Part shown: positions 33,503 through 41,531 of the stretch, one piece after another
Numbering within the stretch: position 1 is the stretch's first letter
Layout: every line of letters starts with the position of its first letter
Assembly (NCBI RefSeq): GCF_021353235.1
Contig: NZ_JAJTWT010000001.1
Location: forward strand, 186,001-250,000
DNA from: Pelomonas caseinilytica
GTDB lineage: Bacteria > Pseudomonadota > Gammaproteobacteria > Burkholderiales > Burkholderiaceae_C
Reading direction: 5' to 3'
Length of the DNA: 64,000 nt
Translations under genes and position numbers: made by a program
The notes under the pieces: generated by a model
The model's database searches: none
Seen by the model: the letters and a program-made list of their open reading frames with translations, nothing else
What the model was told of the DNA's origin: nothing

Positions 33503-34371
33503 GCGCCGCAGCCGAGATGAATGAACGCGCCGTCGGCGACGACGGCCGCACGCCCTGGCTGCGCTACCTGATGCTGGCGGCCACCGCCATCGTCATGCTC
33601 TATCCGCTGCTGTGGCTGGTGGGCGCCTCCTTCAAGAGCAACAGCGAGATCTTCACGTCCGCCGGCTTCTGGCCCAGCCACTTCTCGTTCGAGGCCTACG
33701 CCAAGGGCTGGAAGACCAGCACCGAATACACCTTCGCCACCTACTTCCTGAACAGCTTCCTCATCACCATCCCGCGCATCGTCGTCACGGTGATCTCCTG
33801 CGTGCTCGTGGCCTACGCCTTCGCGCGCTTCGAGTTCTGGGGCAGGAAGATCCTGTTCAGCATCATGGTCGGCACCATGATGCTGCCACTCATCGTGCTG
33901 CGCCTGCCGCAGTACCTGGTGTTCCGCGAGCTGGGCTGGCTGGACAGCTACCTGCCGCTGATCGTGCCCTCGGCCTTCGCCACCGACACCTTCTTCGTCT
34001 TCATGCTGGTGCAGTTCCTGCGCGGCATCCCGCGCGACATGGAGGAGGCCGCCCTCATCGACGGCTGCAACGCGCTGCAGCTGCTCTGGCACATCATCGT
34101 GCCCCTGCTCAAGCCGGCCATCATCAGCGTCGTCGTGTTCCAGTTCATCTGGACGATGAACGACTTCATGGGGCCGCTCATCTATCTCGCCTCGGTCGAG
34201 AAGTACCCGGTAAGCCTGGCGCTGAAGATGAGCATCGGTGCGACCGAGGAGGTCGAGTGGGCCAACGTCATCGCGATCTCCGTCGTCGCGCTGATCCCGT
34301 CCGTCGCGGTCTTCTTCGCGGCACAGAAACACTTCATCGAGGGCGCCACCAGCAGTGGCGTGAAAGGCTGA
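33499..34371 (+). CDS. togN: ABC sugar transporter permease (TogN-like)
   Basis: 290 residues from ATG at 33499. Six membrane segments and the EAA loop EEAALIDGCNALQLLWHIIV. FIWTMNDFMGPLIYL is typical of MalG/UgpE-type partners. It pairs with the upstream permease; the stop overlaps the start of the ATPase gene by one base (TGATG), so the four transporter genes are tightly coupled. Confidence 0.85.
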   Translation: MSAAAEMNERAVGDDGRTPWLRYLMLAATAIVMLYPLLWLVGASFKSNSEIFTSAGFWPSHFSFEAYAKGWKTSTEYTFATYFLNSFLITIPRIVVTVISCVLVAYAFARFEFWGRKILFSIMVGTMMLPLIVLRLPQYLVFRELGWLDSYLPLIVPSAFATDTFFVFMLVQFLRGIPRDMEEAALIDGCNALQLLWHIIVPLLKPAIISVVVFQFIWTMNDFMGPLIYLASVEKYPVSLALKMSIGATEEVEWANVIAISVVALIPSVAVFFAAQKHFIEGATSSGVKG

Positions 34372-35477
34372 TGGCCGCCGTTTCCCTGCGCAAGGTCGAG
34401 AAGACCTACCCCAATGGCTTCAAGGCCGTGCACGGCGTCGACCTCGACGTGCGTGACGGCGAGTTCATGGTCTTCGTCGGCCCCTCGGGCTGCGCCAAGT
34501 CCACGCTGCTGCGCATGGTGGCGGGGCTGGAGTCCATCACCGGTGGCGAGCTGCACATCGGCGGGCGCGTCGTCAACGACATCGCCCCCAAGGGCCGCGG
34601 CATCGCGATGGTGTTCCAGAACTACGCCCTCTACCCGCACATGACGGTCTACGACAACCTCGCCTTCGGCCTCAAGCTGGCCAGGACGGGCAAGGCCGAG
34701 CTGGATCAGCGCGTGCGCCACGCCGCCCAGCTGCTGGAGATGGAGCACCTGCTGGAGCGCTACCCCAAGCAGCTCAGCGGCGGCCAGGCCCAGCGCGTGG
34801 CCGTGGGCCGGGCCATCGTCAAGAAGCCCGAGGTCTTCCTCTTCGACGAGCCGCTGTCCAACCTCGACGCCAAGCTGCGCGCCGCGATGCGCGTTCGCCT
34901 GACCGAGCTGCACCGCAGCCTGCGCGACGCCGGCCAGCCCGCCACCACCATCTACGTCACGCACGACCAGACCGAGGCCATGACCATGGGCGAGCGCATC
35001 TGCGTGCTCAAGGCCGGCGTCATCCAGCAGGTGGACACGCCCACCGCCCTCTACGACCGCCCGGCCAATGCCTTCGTGGCCAGCTTCATCGGCTCGCCCG
35101 AGATGAACATCGTGCCAGCGCAGTTGCGCGAAGGCGCGGTGGAACTCGGCGGCGTACACCTGCCCCTGCCCGCCGGCCGCTTCAAGCCTCGAGCCGACGG
35201 CGCCGTGCAGTTCGGCCTGCGGCCCGAGCACATCGGCCTGAACCCCAAGGCCGGCAGCGTGCCGGTGCAGGCCACGCTGAAGTTCTGCGAGCACATGGGC
35301 TCCGAGGTCTTCACCTACTTCGACGTCGGCGGCCTGGCCTTCAGCGCCCGCGTGCCGGCCGAGGAGGGCACGGCCCTGACCGCCCTGCCCCGCGGCGCGG
35401 CCCTGTCGCTGCACTTCCAGATGGCGCATGCCCATCTCTTCGTGGCGGACGACCACGGCGCGAGCCTGCTCGCATGA
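34371..35477 (+). CDS. togA: ABC transporter ATP-binding protein (UgpC/MsmX/TogA-like)
   Basis: 368 residues. Walker A reads GPSGCAKST, with Ala where most relatives have Gly; the codon is GCC and the rest of the domain is intact: Q-loop FQNYALYPHMTVYDN, signature LSGGQAQRVAVGRAI, Walker B VFLFDEPLSNLDAKL, switch THDQTEAM. A C-terminal TOBE/MalK-like domain (FGLRPEHIGL) follows. It powers oligogalacturonide import with TogMN and may also be shared with other CUT1 systems. The start overlaps the TogN-like stop. Confidence 0.88.
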   Translation: MAAVSLRKVEKTYPNGFKAVHGVDLDVRDGEFMVFVGPSGCAKSTLLRMVAGLESITGGELHIGGRVVNDIAPKGRGIAMVFQNYALYPHMTVYDNLAFGLKLARTGKAELDQRVRHAAQLLEMEHLLERYPKQLSGGQAQRVAVGRAIVKKPEVFLFDEPLSNLDAKLRAAMRVRLTELHRSLRDAGQPATTIYVTHDQTEAMTMGERICVLKAGVIQQVDTPTALYDRPANAFVASFIGSPEMNIVPAQLREGAVELGGVHLPLPAGRFKPRADGAVQFGLRPEHIGLNPKAGSVPVQATLKFCEHMGSEVFTYFDVGGLAFSARVPAEEGTALTALPRGAALSLHFQMAHAHLFVADDHGASLLA

Positions 35478-36763
35478 ACCTGAACCGCCGCCTCGTCCTC
35501 GCCAGCGGCGCTGCGCTGGCCGCGCCTTTCGTCCACGCCCAGGACAAGCCGGTGCTGCGCTTCGCCTGGTGGGGCGGCGCCAGCCGGCACCAGGCGACGC
35601 TGGCCGCGCTCAAGGTCTTCGAGCAGCGCCACGGCGTACGCGTCAAGGCCGAGTACATGGGCTTCAACGGCTACCTCGAGCGGCTCACGACCCAGATCGC
35701 CGGCCGCTCCGAGCCCGACGTCATGCAGATCAACTGGGCGTGGCTCGCCATGTTCAGCAAGCGCGGCAACGGCTTCACCGACCTGAACGGGTTGAGCCGG
35801 GAACTCGCCCTCGACCAGTTCACCGAAGACGACCTCGCCTACGGCCGCGTGCAGGGCAAGCTCAACGCCCTGCCCACCTCCTTCAGCGCCCGCGTCTTCC
35901 TGTGGAACCAGACCGCCTTCGGCCGTGCCGGCATCGCGCTGCCCAAGACCTGGGACCAGCTCTTCGCCACCGGCCCCGCTTTCCGCAGCAAGCTCGGCGA
36001 CGCCCACTACCCGCTGGATGGCGAGCTCTACGACATGATCCTGCTGTCGCAGAGCTACATCCAGCAAAAGCACGGCACGCCTTTCGTCGACCCGGCCCGG
36101 CCGCGCGTGGCGATGAACGCCGCCGCGGCGCTGGAGTGGGTCCGGACCTACCAGCGCCTCGTCGACGGCCACGTGGCCACGCCGCTGCCCTTGCGCGCCA
36201 GCCTCGGCGGCGCCGAGAAGCCCACGGAACAACAGCCCGACTGGGTGGCCGGCCGCTGGGCCGGCAACTACACCTGGGACTCGGTCGTCGGCCTGCGCGC
36301 CTCCACGCTCGCCCCGGGCGAGAAGCTGGCCCTGGGCGCCTTCCCGATGCTGGAAGGCAGCCGGGACAGCGGCCTCTTCGGCCGCCCCACCGTCATGTAC
36401 ACCGTGGGCCGCAACTGCCGCCAGCCCGAGCTGGCGGCCCGGCTCGTGAACTTCCTGCTGGTCGACCCCGAGGCCGCGCGCATCCTGGGCCGCACCCGCG
36501 GCCTGCCCAGCGCCAAGGGCGCGCTGGCCGTGCTGCAGCAGGCTGGCGGGCTGCCCCCGCTGGAACTGGCTGCGCACGACCAGATCCAGGCCCAGCGCGA
36601 CGCCGGCCGCCTCATCCGGCCCGCGCCGCTGTTCGAGCACGCCCGCTTCCAGAAGTTCATGCGCGAGGTCTTCGAGACCATCGCCTACGGCAAGACCACC
36701 GACGCCGAAGCTGCACGCCGGCTGGTGGATGAGGGGAATGCGTTGTTGTCGAGGATTCAGTGA
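35474..36763 (+). CDS. togB: Extracellular solute-binding protein (TogB-like)
   Basis: 429 residues. The signal peptide MNLNRRLVLASGAALAAPFV ends near VHAQ; the twin Arg suggests Tat-like or Sec export. The mature part has the family-1 sugar-binding fold: FAWWGGASRHQATLAALKVF, PDVMQINWAWLAMF, and the C-terminal IAYGKTTDAEAARRLVDEGN. It should capture oligogalacturonides in the periplasm. It overlaps the ATPase gene by four bases and ends the transporter set; a 317-bp spacer with two long hairpins follows. Confidence 0.87.
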   Translation: MNLNRRLVLASGAALAAPFVHAQDKPVLRFAWWGGASRHQATLAALKVFEQRHGVRVKAEYMGFNGYLERLTTQIAGRSEPDVMQINWAWLAMFSKRGNGFTDLNGLSRELALDQFTEDDLAYGRVQGKLNALPTSFSARVFLWNQTAFGRAGIALPKTWDQLFATGPAFRSKLGDAHYPLDGELYDMILLSQSYIQQKHGTPFVDPARPRVAMNAAAALEWVRTYQRLVDGHVATPLPLRASLGGAEKPTEQQPDWVAGRWAGNYTWDSVVGLRASTLAPGEKLALGAFPMLEGSRDSGLFGRPTVMYTVGRNCRQPELAARLVNFLLVDPEAARILGRTRGLPSAKGALAVLQQAGGLPPLELAAHDQIQAQRDAGRLIRPAPLFEHARFQKFMREVFETIAYGKTTDAEAARRLVDEGNALLSRIQ

Positions 36764-36782
36764 TGGCGCGGCAACTCGATGG

Positions 36783-36880
36783 GCGCGAGAGCACGGGTGG
36801 GCCTGATGCTTCGTGTCCCCCGGGCCGCTGCGCGCCCCTCCTCCTTTACCTTCGCATCAGGCCCACCCGCGCTCTCGCGC
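36783..36880 (+). repeat. Hairpin element, copy A (unique stem, shared 44-nt loop)
   Basis: Arms 36783-36809 and 36854-36880 are complementary at 26 of 27 positions. The 44-nt loop 36810-36853 begins TTCGTGTCCCCCGGG and ends CTCCTCCTTTACCTTC. It matches the reverse complement of the loop of copy B at 40 of 44 positions, while the stems differ. Inside the loop a small hairpin (GGGCCGC-TGC-GCGCCCC) has one mismatched pair. Confidence 0.88.
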
Positions 36881-36921
36881 TGCGCCGCCGTCCTTCCACG
36901 CAGAAAACTCCTGCCGCCCGC

Positions 36922-37017
36922 GTCGGGATGTGGCTGGGCGCAATCGCGCAGGTAAAGGAGGAGGCCCGCGCAGCGGGCCGGGGGACACGAAGCGATTGCG
37001 CCCAGCCGCAGCCCGAC
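36922..37017 (-). repeat. Hairpin element, copy B (inverted relative to copy A)
   Basis: Arms 36922-36947 and 36992-37017 are complementary at 24 of 26 positions and unrelated to most of the stem of copy A. The loop 36948-36991, read on the minus strand, is the same 44-nt core as in copy A; its inner hairpin GGCCCGC-TGC-GCGGGCC is perfect. One inner pair is G-C in copy A and C-G in copy B, a compensatory change. Confidence 0.88.
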
Positions 37018-37080
37018 GCCGCCCTGCTCTCCGCACCAGCGCCCAAGGCGCCCGCCAAACCTCAGCACGCTTAACTCAGC

Positions 37081-38262
37081 ATGAAATCCACCGAGCGCAA
37101 GTTCAACTTCGTCACGCACGAGGACCCCGACACCGCCGCCCGCGTCACGCGGCTCACGCCGCCCGACGTCACCTGCCATCGCAACTACTTCTACCAGAAG
37201 TGCTTCACCAACGACGGCACGAAGCTGATGTTCGGTGGCGAGTTCGGCCCCGAGCCCAGCCCCAACTGGAACCTGCACCTGCTGGACCTGCCCACGCAGA
37301 CGGCCATCCAGCTCACCGACGGCGCACGCGAGAACACCTTCGGCGCCTTCATGAGCCCCGACGACCGCTTCGTGTACTTCGTGCGCAGCGACCGCAACCT
37401 CATCCGGCTGGAGCTGGCCACGCTGCAGGAAGAGGTCGCCTACGTCGTGCCCGAGGGCTGGGTGGGTTACGGCACCTGGGTGGCCAACAGCGCCTGCACC
37501 AAGATGGTCGGCATCGAGATCGCCGCCGCCGACTGGTTCCCGCTGAACACCTGGCAGAAGTTCAACGAGATGTTCCACAGCAAGCCGCTGTGCCGCCTCT
37601 TCAGCGTGGACCTGCGCACCGGCCAACGCAGCGTCATCCTTGAGCAGCGCGGCTGGCTGGGCCATCCGCAGTACCGTCCCTTCGACGACCGCACCGTCGC
37701 CTACTGCCACGAAGGCCCGCACGACCTCATCGACGCGCGCATGTGGTTCATCGACGAGGACGGCGGCAACCGCCGCTGCGGCAAGGCCCACGAGCCGGGC
37801 GAGAGCTGCACCCACGAGTTCTGGGTGCCCGACGGCAGCGCCATGATCTACGTGAGCTACCGCCACGATTCGCCGGAGCGCTGGATCTGCAGCCTGGACC
37901 CGGTCACGCTGGAGAACCGCGTCGTGATGAGCATGCCGCAGTGCTCCCACCTGATGAGCAACTTCGACGGCAGCCTCATCGTCGGCGACGGCTGCGGCCA
38001 GGTCAGCAACGACAGCAGCGCCAGCAACGAGATGCTGGTGGGCGACCCCTACCTCCACCTCTTCGACCTCAAGGCCGGCCCCCAGGGCCCCGCCACCCGC
38101 CGGATCGCCCGCCATGACAGCAGCTGGGGCGTCTACAAGGACAGCCGCCAGGTCACCCACCCGCACCCCAGCTTCACGCCCGACGGCAGGCAGGTACTGT
38201 TCAGCTGCGACGCCGAACGCGCCCAGGGCGCCGAGCCGGCCCTCTACCTGGCCGAGCTCTGA
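37081..38262 (+). CDS. ogl: Oligogalacturonate lyase (PL22)
   Basis: 393 residues without a signal peptide, as expected for a cytoplasmic enzyme. It has the seven-bladed propeller pattern with CHRNYFYQKCFTNDGTKLMF, GHPQYRPFDDRTVAYCHEGP (metal-site His and Gln region) and THEFWVPDGSAMIYVSYRHD, all conserved in PL22. It cuts imported di- and oligogalacturonides to unsaturated monomers for KdgF/KduD. Genes for a pectinesterase and pectate lyase follow at 2 bp and with overlap. Confidence 0.93.
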   Translation: MKSTERKFNFVTHEDPDTAARVTRLTPPDVTCHRNYFYQKCFTNDGTKLMFGGEFGPEPSPNWNLHLLDLPTQTAIQLTDGARENTFGAFMSPDDRFVYFVRSDRNLIRLELATLQEEVAYVVPEGWVGYGTWVANSACTKMVGIEIAAADWFPLNTWQKFNEMFHSKPLCRLFSVDLRTGQRSVILEQRGWLGHPQYRPFDDRTVAYCHEGPHDLIDARMWFIDEDGGNRRCGKAHEPGESCTHEFWVPDGSAMIYVSYRHDSPERWICSLDPVTLENRVVMSMPQCSHLMSNFDGSLIVGDGCGQVSNDSSASNEMLVGDPYLHLFDLKAGPQGPATRRIARHDSSWGVYKDSRQVTHPHPSFTPDGRQVLFSCDAERAQGAEPALYLAEL

Positions 38263-38264
38263 CC

Positions 38265-39329
38265 ATGCGCTGGCTGGCGGCCCTGCTGCTGATGCTCGCC
38301 ATGACGGCGCAGGCAAGGGCGCAGACCGCCGCCTGGCTCGGCGACTGGCGGCCACCGCCGCTGGCCGACCTCGCCGCGACGCCGCCCGACGTCGTCGTCA
38401 GCCCCGGCGACTCGCTGCAGGCCGCCATCGACGCCCTGCCCGCCGCCGGCCAGGCGCCCGCGGGCCGGCGCTGGGTCGTGCAGATCAGGCCCGGCGTCTA
38501 CCGCGGTCCGCTGTGCATCCGCGACAAGGCGCCGCTCGCCCTCGTCGGCTCGCCGCTGGACGCCGCCGCCGTCGTGCTGGTCGATGGCCGCCATGCAGGC
38601 CAGTCCAAGGACCCATCGCAGGCGGCCCACCCCTGCGTGCCCGAGCTGGGCAAGCCCGGCGTCGGCACGGCCGCCAGCACGACGGTCGCCGTCTTCAGCG
38701 ACGACGTGCAATTGCTGCACCTCACCATCGCCAACGACGCCATGGACGGCGTGCGCGACGGCCGGGGCTACGGCGAAGGAGCCGGCGAGAGCGGCGGCGC
38801 CCAGGCCGTGGCGCTGACCCTGTCCGGCGACCGCCTGCAGCTCGAAGGCGTGCGCCTGCTGGGGCACCAGGACACCCTGTTCGCGCGCCGCCGCACGCCC
38901 GAGGCGCCGGGGCGCCAGCTCATCCGCCACAGCCTCGTCGCCGGAGACGTGGACTTCATCTTCGGCGACGCCAGCCTCGTCATCGAGCACAGCACCGTGC
39001 TGAGCCGCGCAGGCCGGCGCACGCCCGGCTATGGCGGCATCGTGCTGGCGCCCAGCACCGCGCCGGCCGAGCCGCACGGCTTCCTCGTCACCCACAGCCG
39101 CTTCGTCGCCGAGCCCGGCCTCGCCCCCGACAGCGTGGCCCTGGGCCGCGCCTGGGATGCCGGCGTCAAGCCCGGCACCTGGCAGGCCGGCAGCAGCCCC
39201 AACGGCCAGGCCCTGGTGCGCGACTGCGAACTCGGCGCCCACATCGGCCCCTGGGCCGCCAGCACCTCGCGCCGGCCTTTCGACCCCACCGTCAACCGCC
39301 TGAGCGAACAGGACAACACCCGCCCATGA
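38265..39329 (+). CDS. Pectinesterase (CE8)
   Basis: 354 residues with a signal peptide (to about TAQARAQ). CE8 motifs: VVQIRPGVYRGPL, GAQAVALTL, GHQDTLFARR (catalytic Asp), GDVDFIFGDAS (catalytic Asp) and LGRAWDAG (substrate-binding Arg/Trp). It releases methanol from methyl-esterified pectin in the periplasm or outside. It is the second CE8 domain of the locus; the first is part of the lyase fusion. It overlaps the next gene by four bases. Confidence 0.92.
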   Translation: MRWLAALLLMLAMTAQARAQTAAWLGDWRPPPLADLAATPPDVVVSPGDSLQAAIDALPAAGQAPAGRRWVVQIRPGVYRGPLCIRDKAPLALVGSPLDAAAVVLVDGRHAGQSKDPSQAAHPCVPELGKPGVGTAASTTVAVFSDDVQLLHLTIANDAMDGVRDGRGYGEGAGESGGAQAVALTLSGDRLQLEGVRLLGHQDTLFARRRTPEAPGRQLIRHSLVAGDVDFIFGDASLVIEHSTVLSRAGRRTPGYGGIVLAPSTAPAEPHGFLVTHSRFVAEPGLAPDSVALGRAWDAGVKPGTWQAGSSPNGQALVRDCELGAHIGPWAASTSRRPFDPTVNRLSEQDNTRP

Positions 39330-40594
39330 ACCCCAGCCCCACGCGCCGCCAACTGCTCGCCCTCGCCGGCACCGCGCCCCTGTGGCTGAACGGCTGCGCC
39401 ACGCCGGCTCCGGCGGGCGAGGCTCCGCTCGGTTGGGCCGGCATCGGTCCCACGACGGGGGGCGCGGGCGCGCGGGCCGAACACGTCTTCGACGTGCATG
39501 ACCGCGCCGGCCTGGATGCTGCCCTGCGCCTGGGCGACACGCCCAAGATCATCCGCGTGCACCGCTTCATCGACCTCTGCCCCGACGGACCGGAGGCCTT
39601 CCGCGACCCGGCCTTCGACTTCGACGCCTTCGACCGCGCCTACGACCCCGCCACCTGGGGCCGCGACGACCCGCGCGGCCCGCTCGAGGAGGCCCGCCGC
39701 CGCTCGGCCCGGCGCCAGGCCGAGGCCGCCCAGCTGCGCCTGCCGTCCAACACCACCCTGGTGGGCGCCGCCCCGGGGGCCGGCTTCGAGCGCGGGGGCC
39801 TGCTGCTGGACAAGGTCGCCAACATCGTCATCCGCGACCTGCGCTTCTCCGACGCCTACGACGACTTCCCCGAATGGCAGCCGCGCGACAACGGCCACGG
39901 CGAGTGGAACTCGGAGTACGACAACGTGTCGCTGCGCGGCGCCGAGCGGGTGTGGGTGGACCACTGCCACTTCGACGACGGCCGCCGGCCGGACCGGCTG
40001 GAGCCCGTGCGCCTGGGCCAGCGCGTGCAGCACCACGACGGCCTGCTCGACATCACCAACGGCAGTGACCTGGTCACCGTGTCCTGGTGCCGCTTCCAGG
40101 CCCACGACAAGACCATGCTGATCGGCAGCGGCGACGGCAAGGCCGGCGACGAGGGCCGGCTGCGCGTGACCCTGCACCACAACCACTTCCACGGCTGCAA
40201 GGAGCGCACGCCACGGGTGCGTTATGGCCGGGTCCACGTCGTCGCCAACCTCTTCAGCGCCGAGCGCGCCGAGGACTTCGGCTACTCCCTCGGCGTGGGC
40301 TGGCATTCGCGCCTGTTCAGCGAGCACAACCGCTGGGAACTGCCGCCCTCGGTTCCGGCGGACCGCCTCATCCGCCGCCTCAAGGGCAGCGCCTTCTTCG
40401 ACCGCGACAGCCGGCTCAACGGCCAGCCGGTCGACGTGCTCGCGGCCTGGCAGGCGGCCCACCCGGGCGAGGCCCTGACGGCCGACGCCGGCTGGCACCC
40501 CGACGAGGCCTACCCGGCCGCCGCGCTGCGGCCGGCCGATCCCGCTCATCTTGCTGAGCAAATCCGCGCCGGCGCGGGGCCCCGCCGGGCCTGA
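39326..40594 (+). CDS. Pectate lyase (PL1), exported lipoprotein
   Basis: 422 residues from ATG at 39326. The N-terminus has RRQLLALAG (Tat-like) and then LNGCATPAP, a lipobox, so the enzyme is probably membrane-anchored. PL1 motifs: LPSNTTLVGAAPGAG, ERVWVDHCHFDDG, HDGLLDITNGSDLVTVSWCR, AHDKTMLIGSGDG and the catalytic strand RTPRVRYGRVHVVANLF. It cleaves de-esterified galacturonan by beta-elimination with Ca2+. Anchoring would keep products near TogB. Confidence 0.92.
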   Translation: MNPSPTRRQLLALAGTAPLWLNGCATPAPAGEAPLGWAGIGPTTGGAGARAEHVFDVHDRAGLDAALRLGDTPKIIRVHRFIDLCPDGPEAFRDPAFDFDAFDRAYDPATWGRDDPRGPLEEARRRSARRQAEAAQLRLPSNTTLVGAAPGAGFERGGLLLDKVANIVIRDLRFSDAYDDFPEWQPRDNGHGEWNSEYDNVSLRGAERVWVDHCHFDDGRRPDRLEPVRLGQRVQHHDGLLDITNGSDLVTVSWCRFQAHDKTMLIGSGDGKAGDEGRLRVTLHHNHFHGCKERTPRVRYGRVHVVANLFSAERAEDFGYSLGVGWHSRLFSEHNRWELPPSVPADRLIRRLKGSAFFDRDSRLNGQPVDVLAAWQAAHPGEALTADAGWHPDEAYPAAALRPADPAHLAEQIRAGAGPRRA

Positions 40595-40638
40595 GTGAGA
40601 ATCCACACCTGGAACAAGCGCCCGAAAGAATCGAAACG

Positions 40639-41439
40639 ATGGACGACGACATTGGTGATTCGAAGCAGCCGGAGTCGGTCGCCGCGGTGCTCAAGGTGTT
40701 CGCCATCCTGAACGCCCTCGGCGAGCGCAGCGACATCGGCATCACCGACCTGTCCGTGCGGCTGGCCATGCCCAAGGCCACCGTCTACCGCTTCCTGCAG
40801 ACCATGAAGAGCCTGGGCTATGTGCGCCAGGAGGCCGACAGCGAGCGTTACGGCCTGTCCATGCGCATGTTCGAACTGGGTGCCAAGGCCCTGCCGTCGC
40901 CCGAGCTGGTCGACCTGGCCAAGCACCACATGCAGATGCTGGCCGACGCCACCGGCGAGACCGTCCACCTCGGCAGCCTCATCGACAGCGAGATCATCTA
41001 CATCCACAAGGTCGACTCGCGCCACATGCTGGGCATGTACTCGCGCATCGGCCGCCGCGCGCCGCTGCACTGCACGGCCATCGGCAAGGTGCTGATGGCC
41101 TGGGAACACCCCGAACGCCGCGACCGCATCCTCGACGGCGCCGAGTTCAAGCGCTTCCGCGACAAGACCATCACCGACCGCGCCGCCTTCCTGGCCGAGC
41201 TGGAGACCGTCAAGGCCCAGGGCTACGGCGAGGACCGCGAGGAGTTCGACGACCACATCCGCTGCCTGGGCGTGCCCATCTTCGACCGGCTGGGCCAGCC
41301 CATCGCCGGCATGAGCGTGTCCTTCCCCACCTTCCGCTTCGACGAGGCCAAGGCGCCCGAGGTCGTGCGGCTGCTGCAGGCCGCCAGCCGCGACATCTCC
41401 GAAAAGCTGGGCTGCTCCAGGTACCCCATCCCGGCCTGA
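40639..41439 (+). CDS. kdgR: IclR-family transcriptional regulator, KdgR-like
   Basis: 266 residues. N-terminal winged helix: VLKVFAILNALGERSDIGIT, MPKATVYRFLQTMKSLGYV. The effector domain has LGSLIDSEIIYIHKVDSRH and AIGKVLMAW, and is the size expected of KdgR. In enterobacteria KdgR represses pectin genes and is released by 2-keto-3-deoxygluconate. Here it closes the pectin locus, 44 bp after the pectate lyase gene. Candidate binding sites lie upstream of kdgK and between kdgF and kduD. Confidence 0.85.
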   Translation: MDDDIGDSKQPESVAAVLKVFAILNALGERSDIGITDLSVRLAMPKATVYRFLQTMKSLGYVRQEADSERYGLSMRMFELGAKALPSPELVDLAKHHMQMLADATGETVHLGSLIDSEIIYIHKVDSRHMLGMYSRIGRRAPLHCTAIGKVLMAWEHPERRDRILDGAEFKRFRDKTITDRAAFLAELETVKAQGYGEDREEFDDHIRCLGVPIFDRLGQPIAGMSVSFPTFRFDEAKAPEVVRLLQAASRDISEKLGCSRYPIPA

Positions 41440-41531
41440 GGGCGGTCCGGGCGGCCTTGTCGCCCCTGGGACGCGCAGCCGCCCGTGGCGGTGCTTCAAT
41501 GTCGGCTGTTTTGTCTCCACGGACAGCCGCC

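Larger units (their letters stand above)
36764..37080. other. 317-bp spacer with two inverted hairpin elements
   Basis: No credible gene. It holds two long hairpins (36783-36880 and 36922-37017) separated by 41 bp, and about 60 bp of unremarkable sequence before the oligogalacturonate lyase start. A 104-codon open frame crosses both hairpins but has no family features. No promoter was recognised for the downstream gene. Confidence 0.8.

Noticed and set aside
36760-37074. A 104-codon frame across the two hairpin elements
   Set aside because: It consists mostly of the inverted repeats, has no family features and no ribosome-binding site; the repeats explain its openness.
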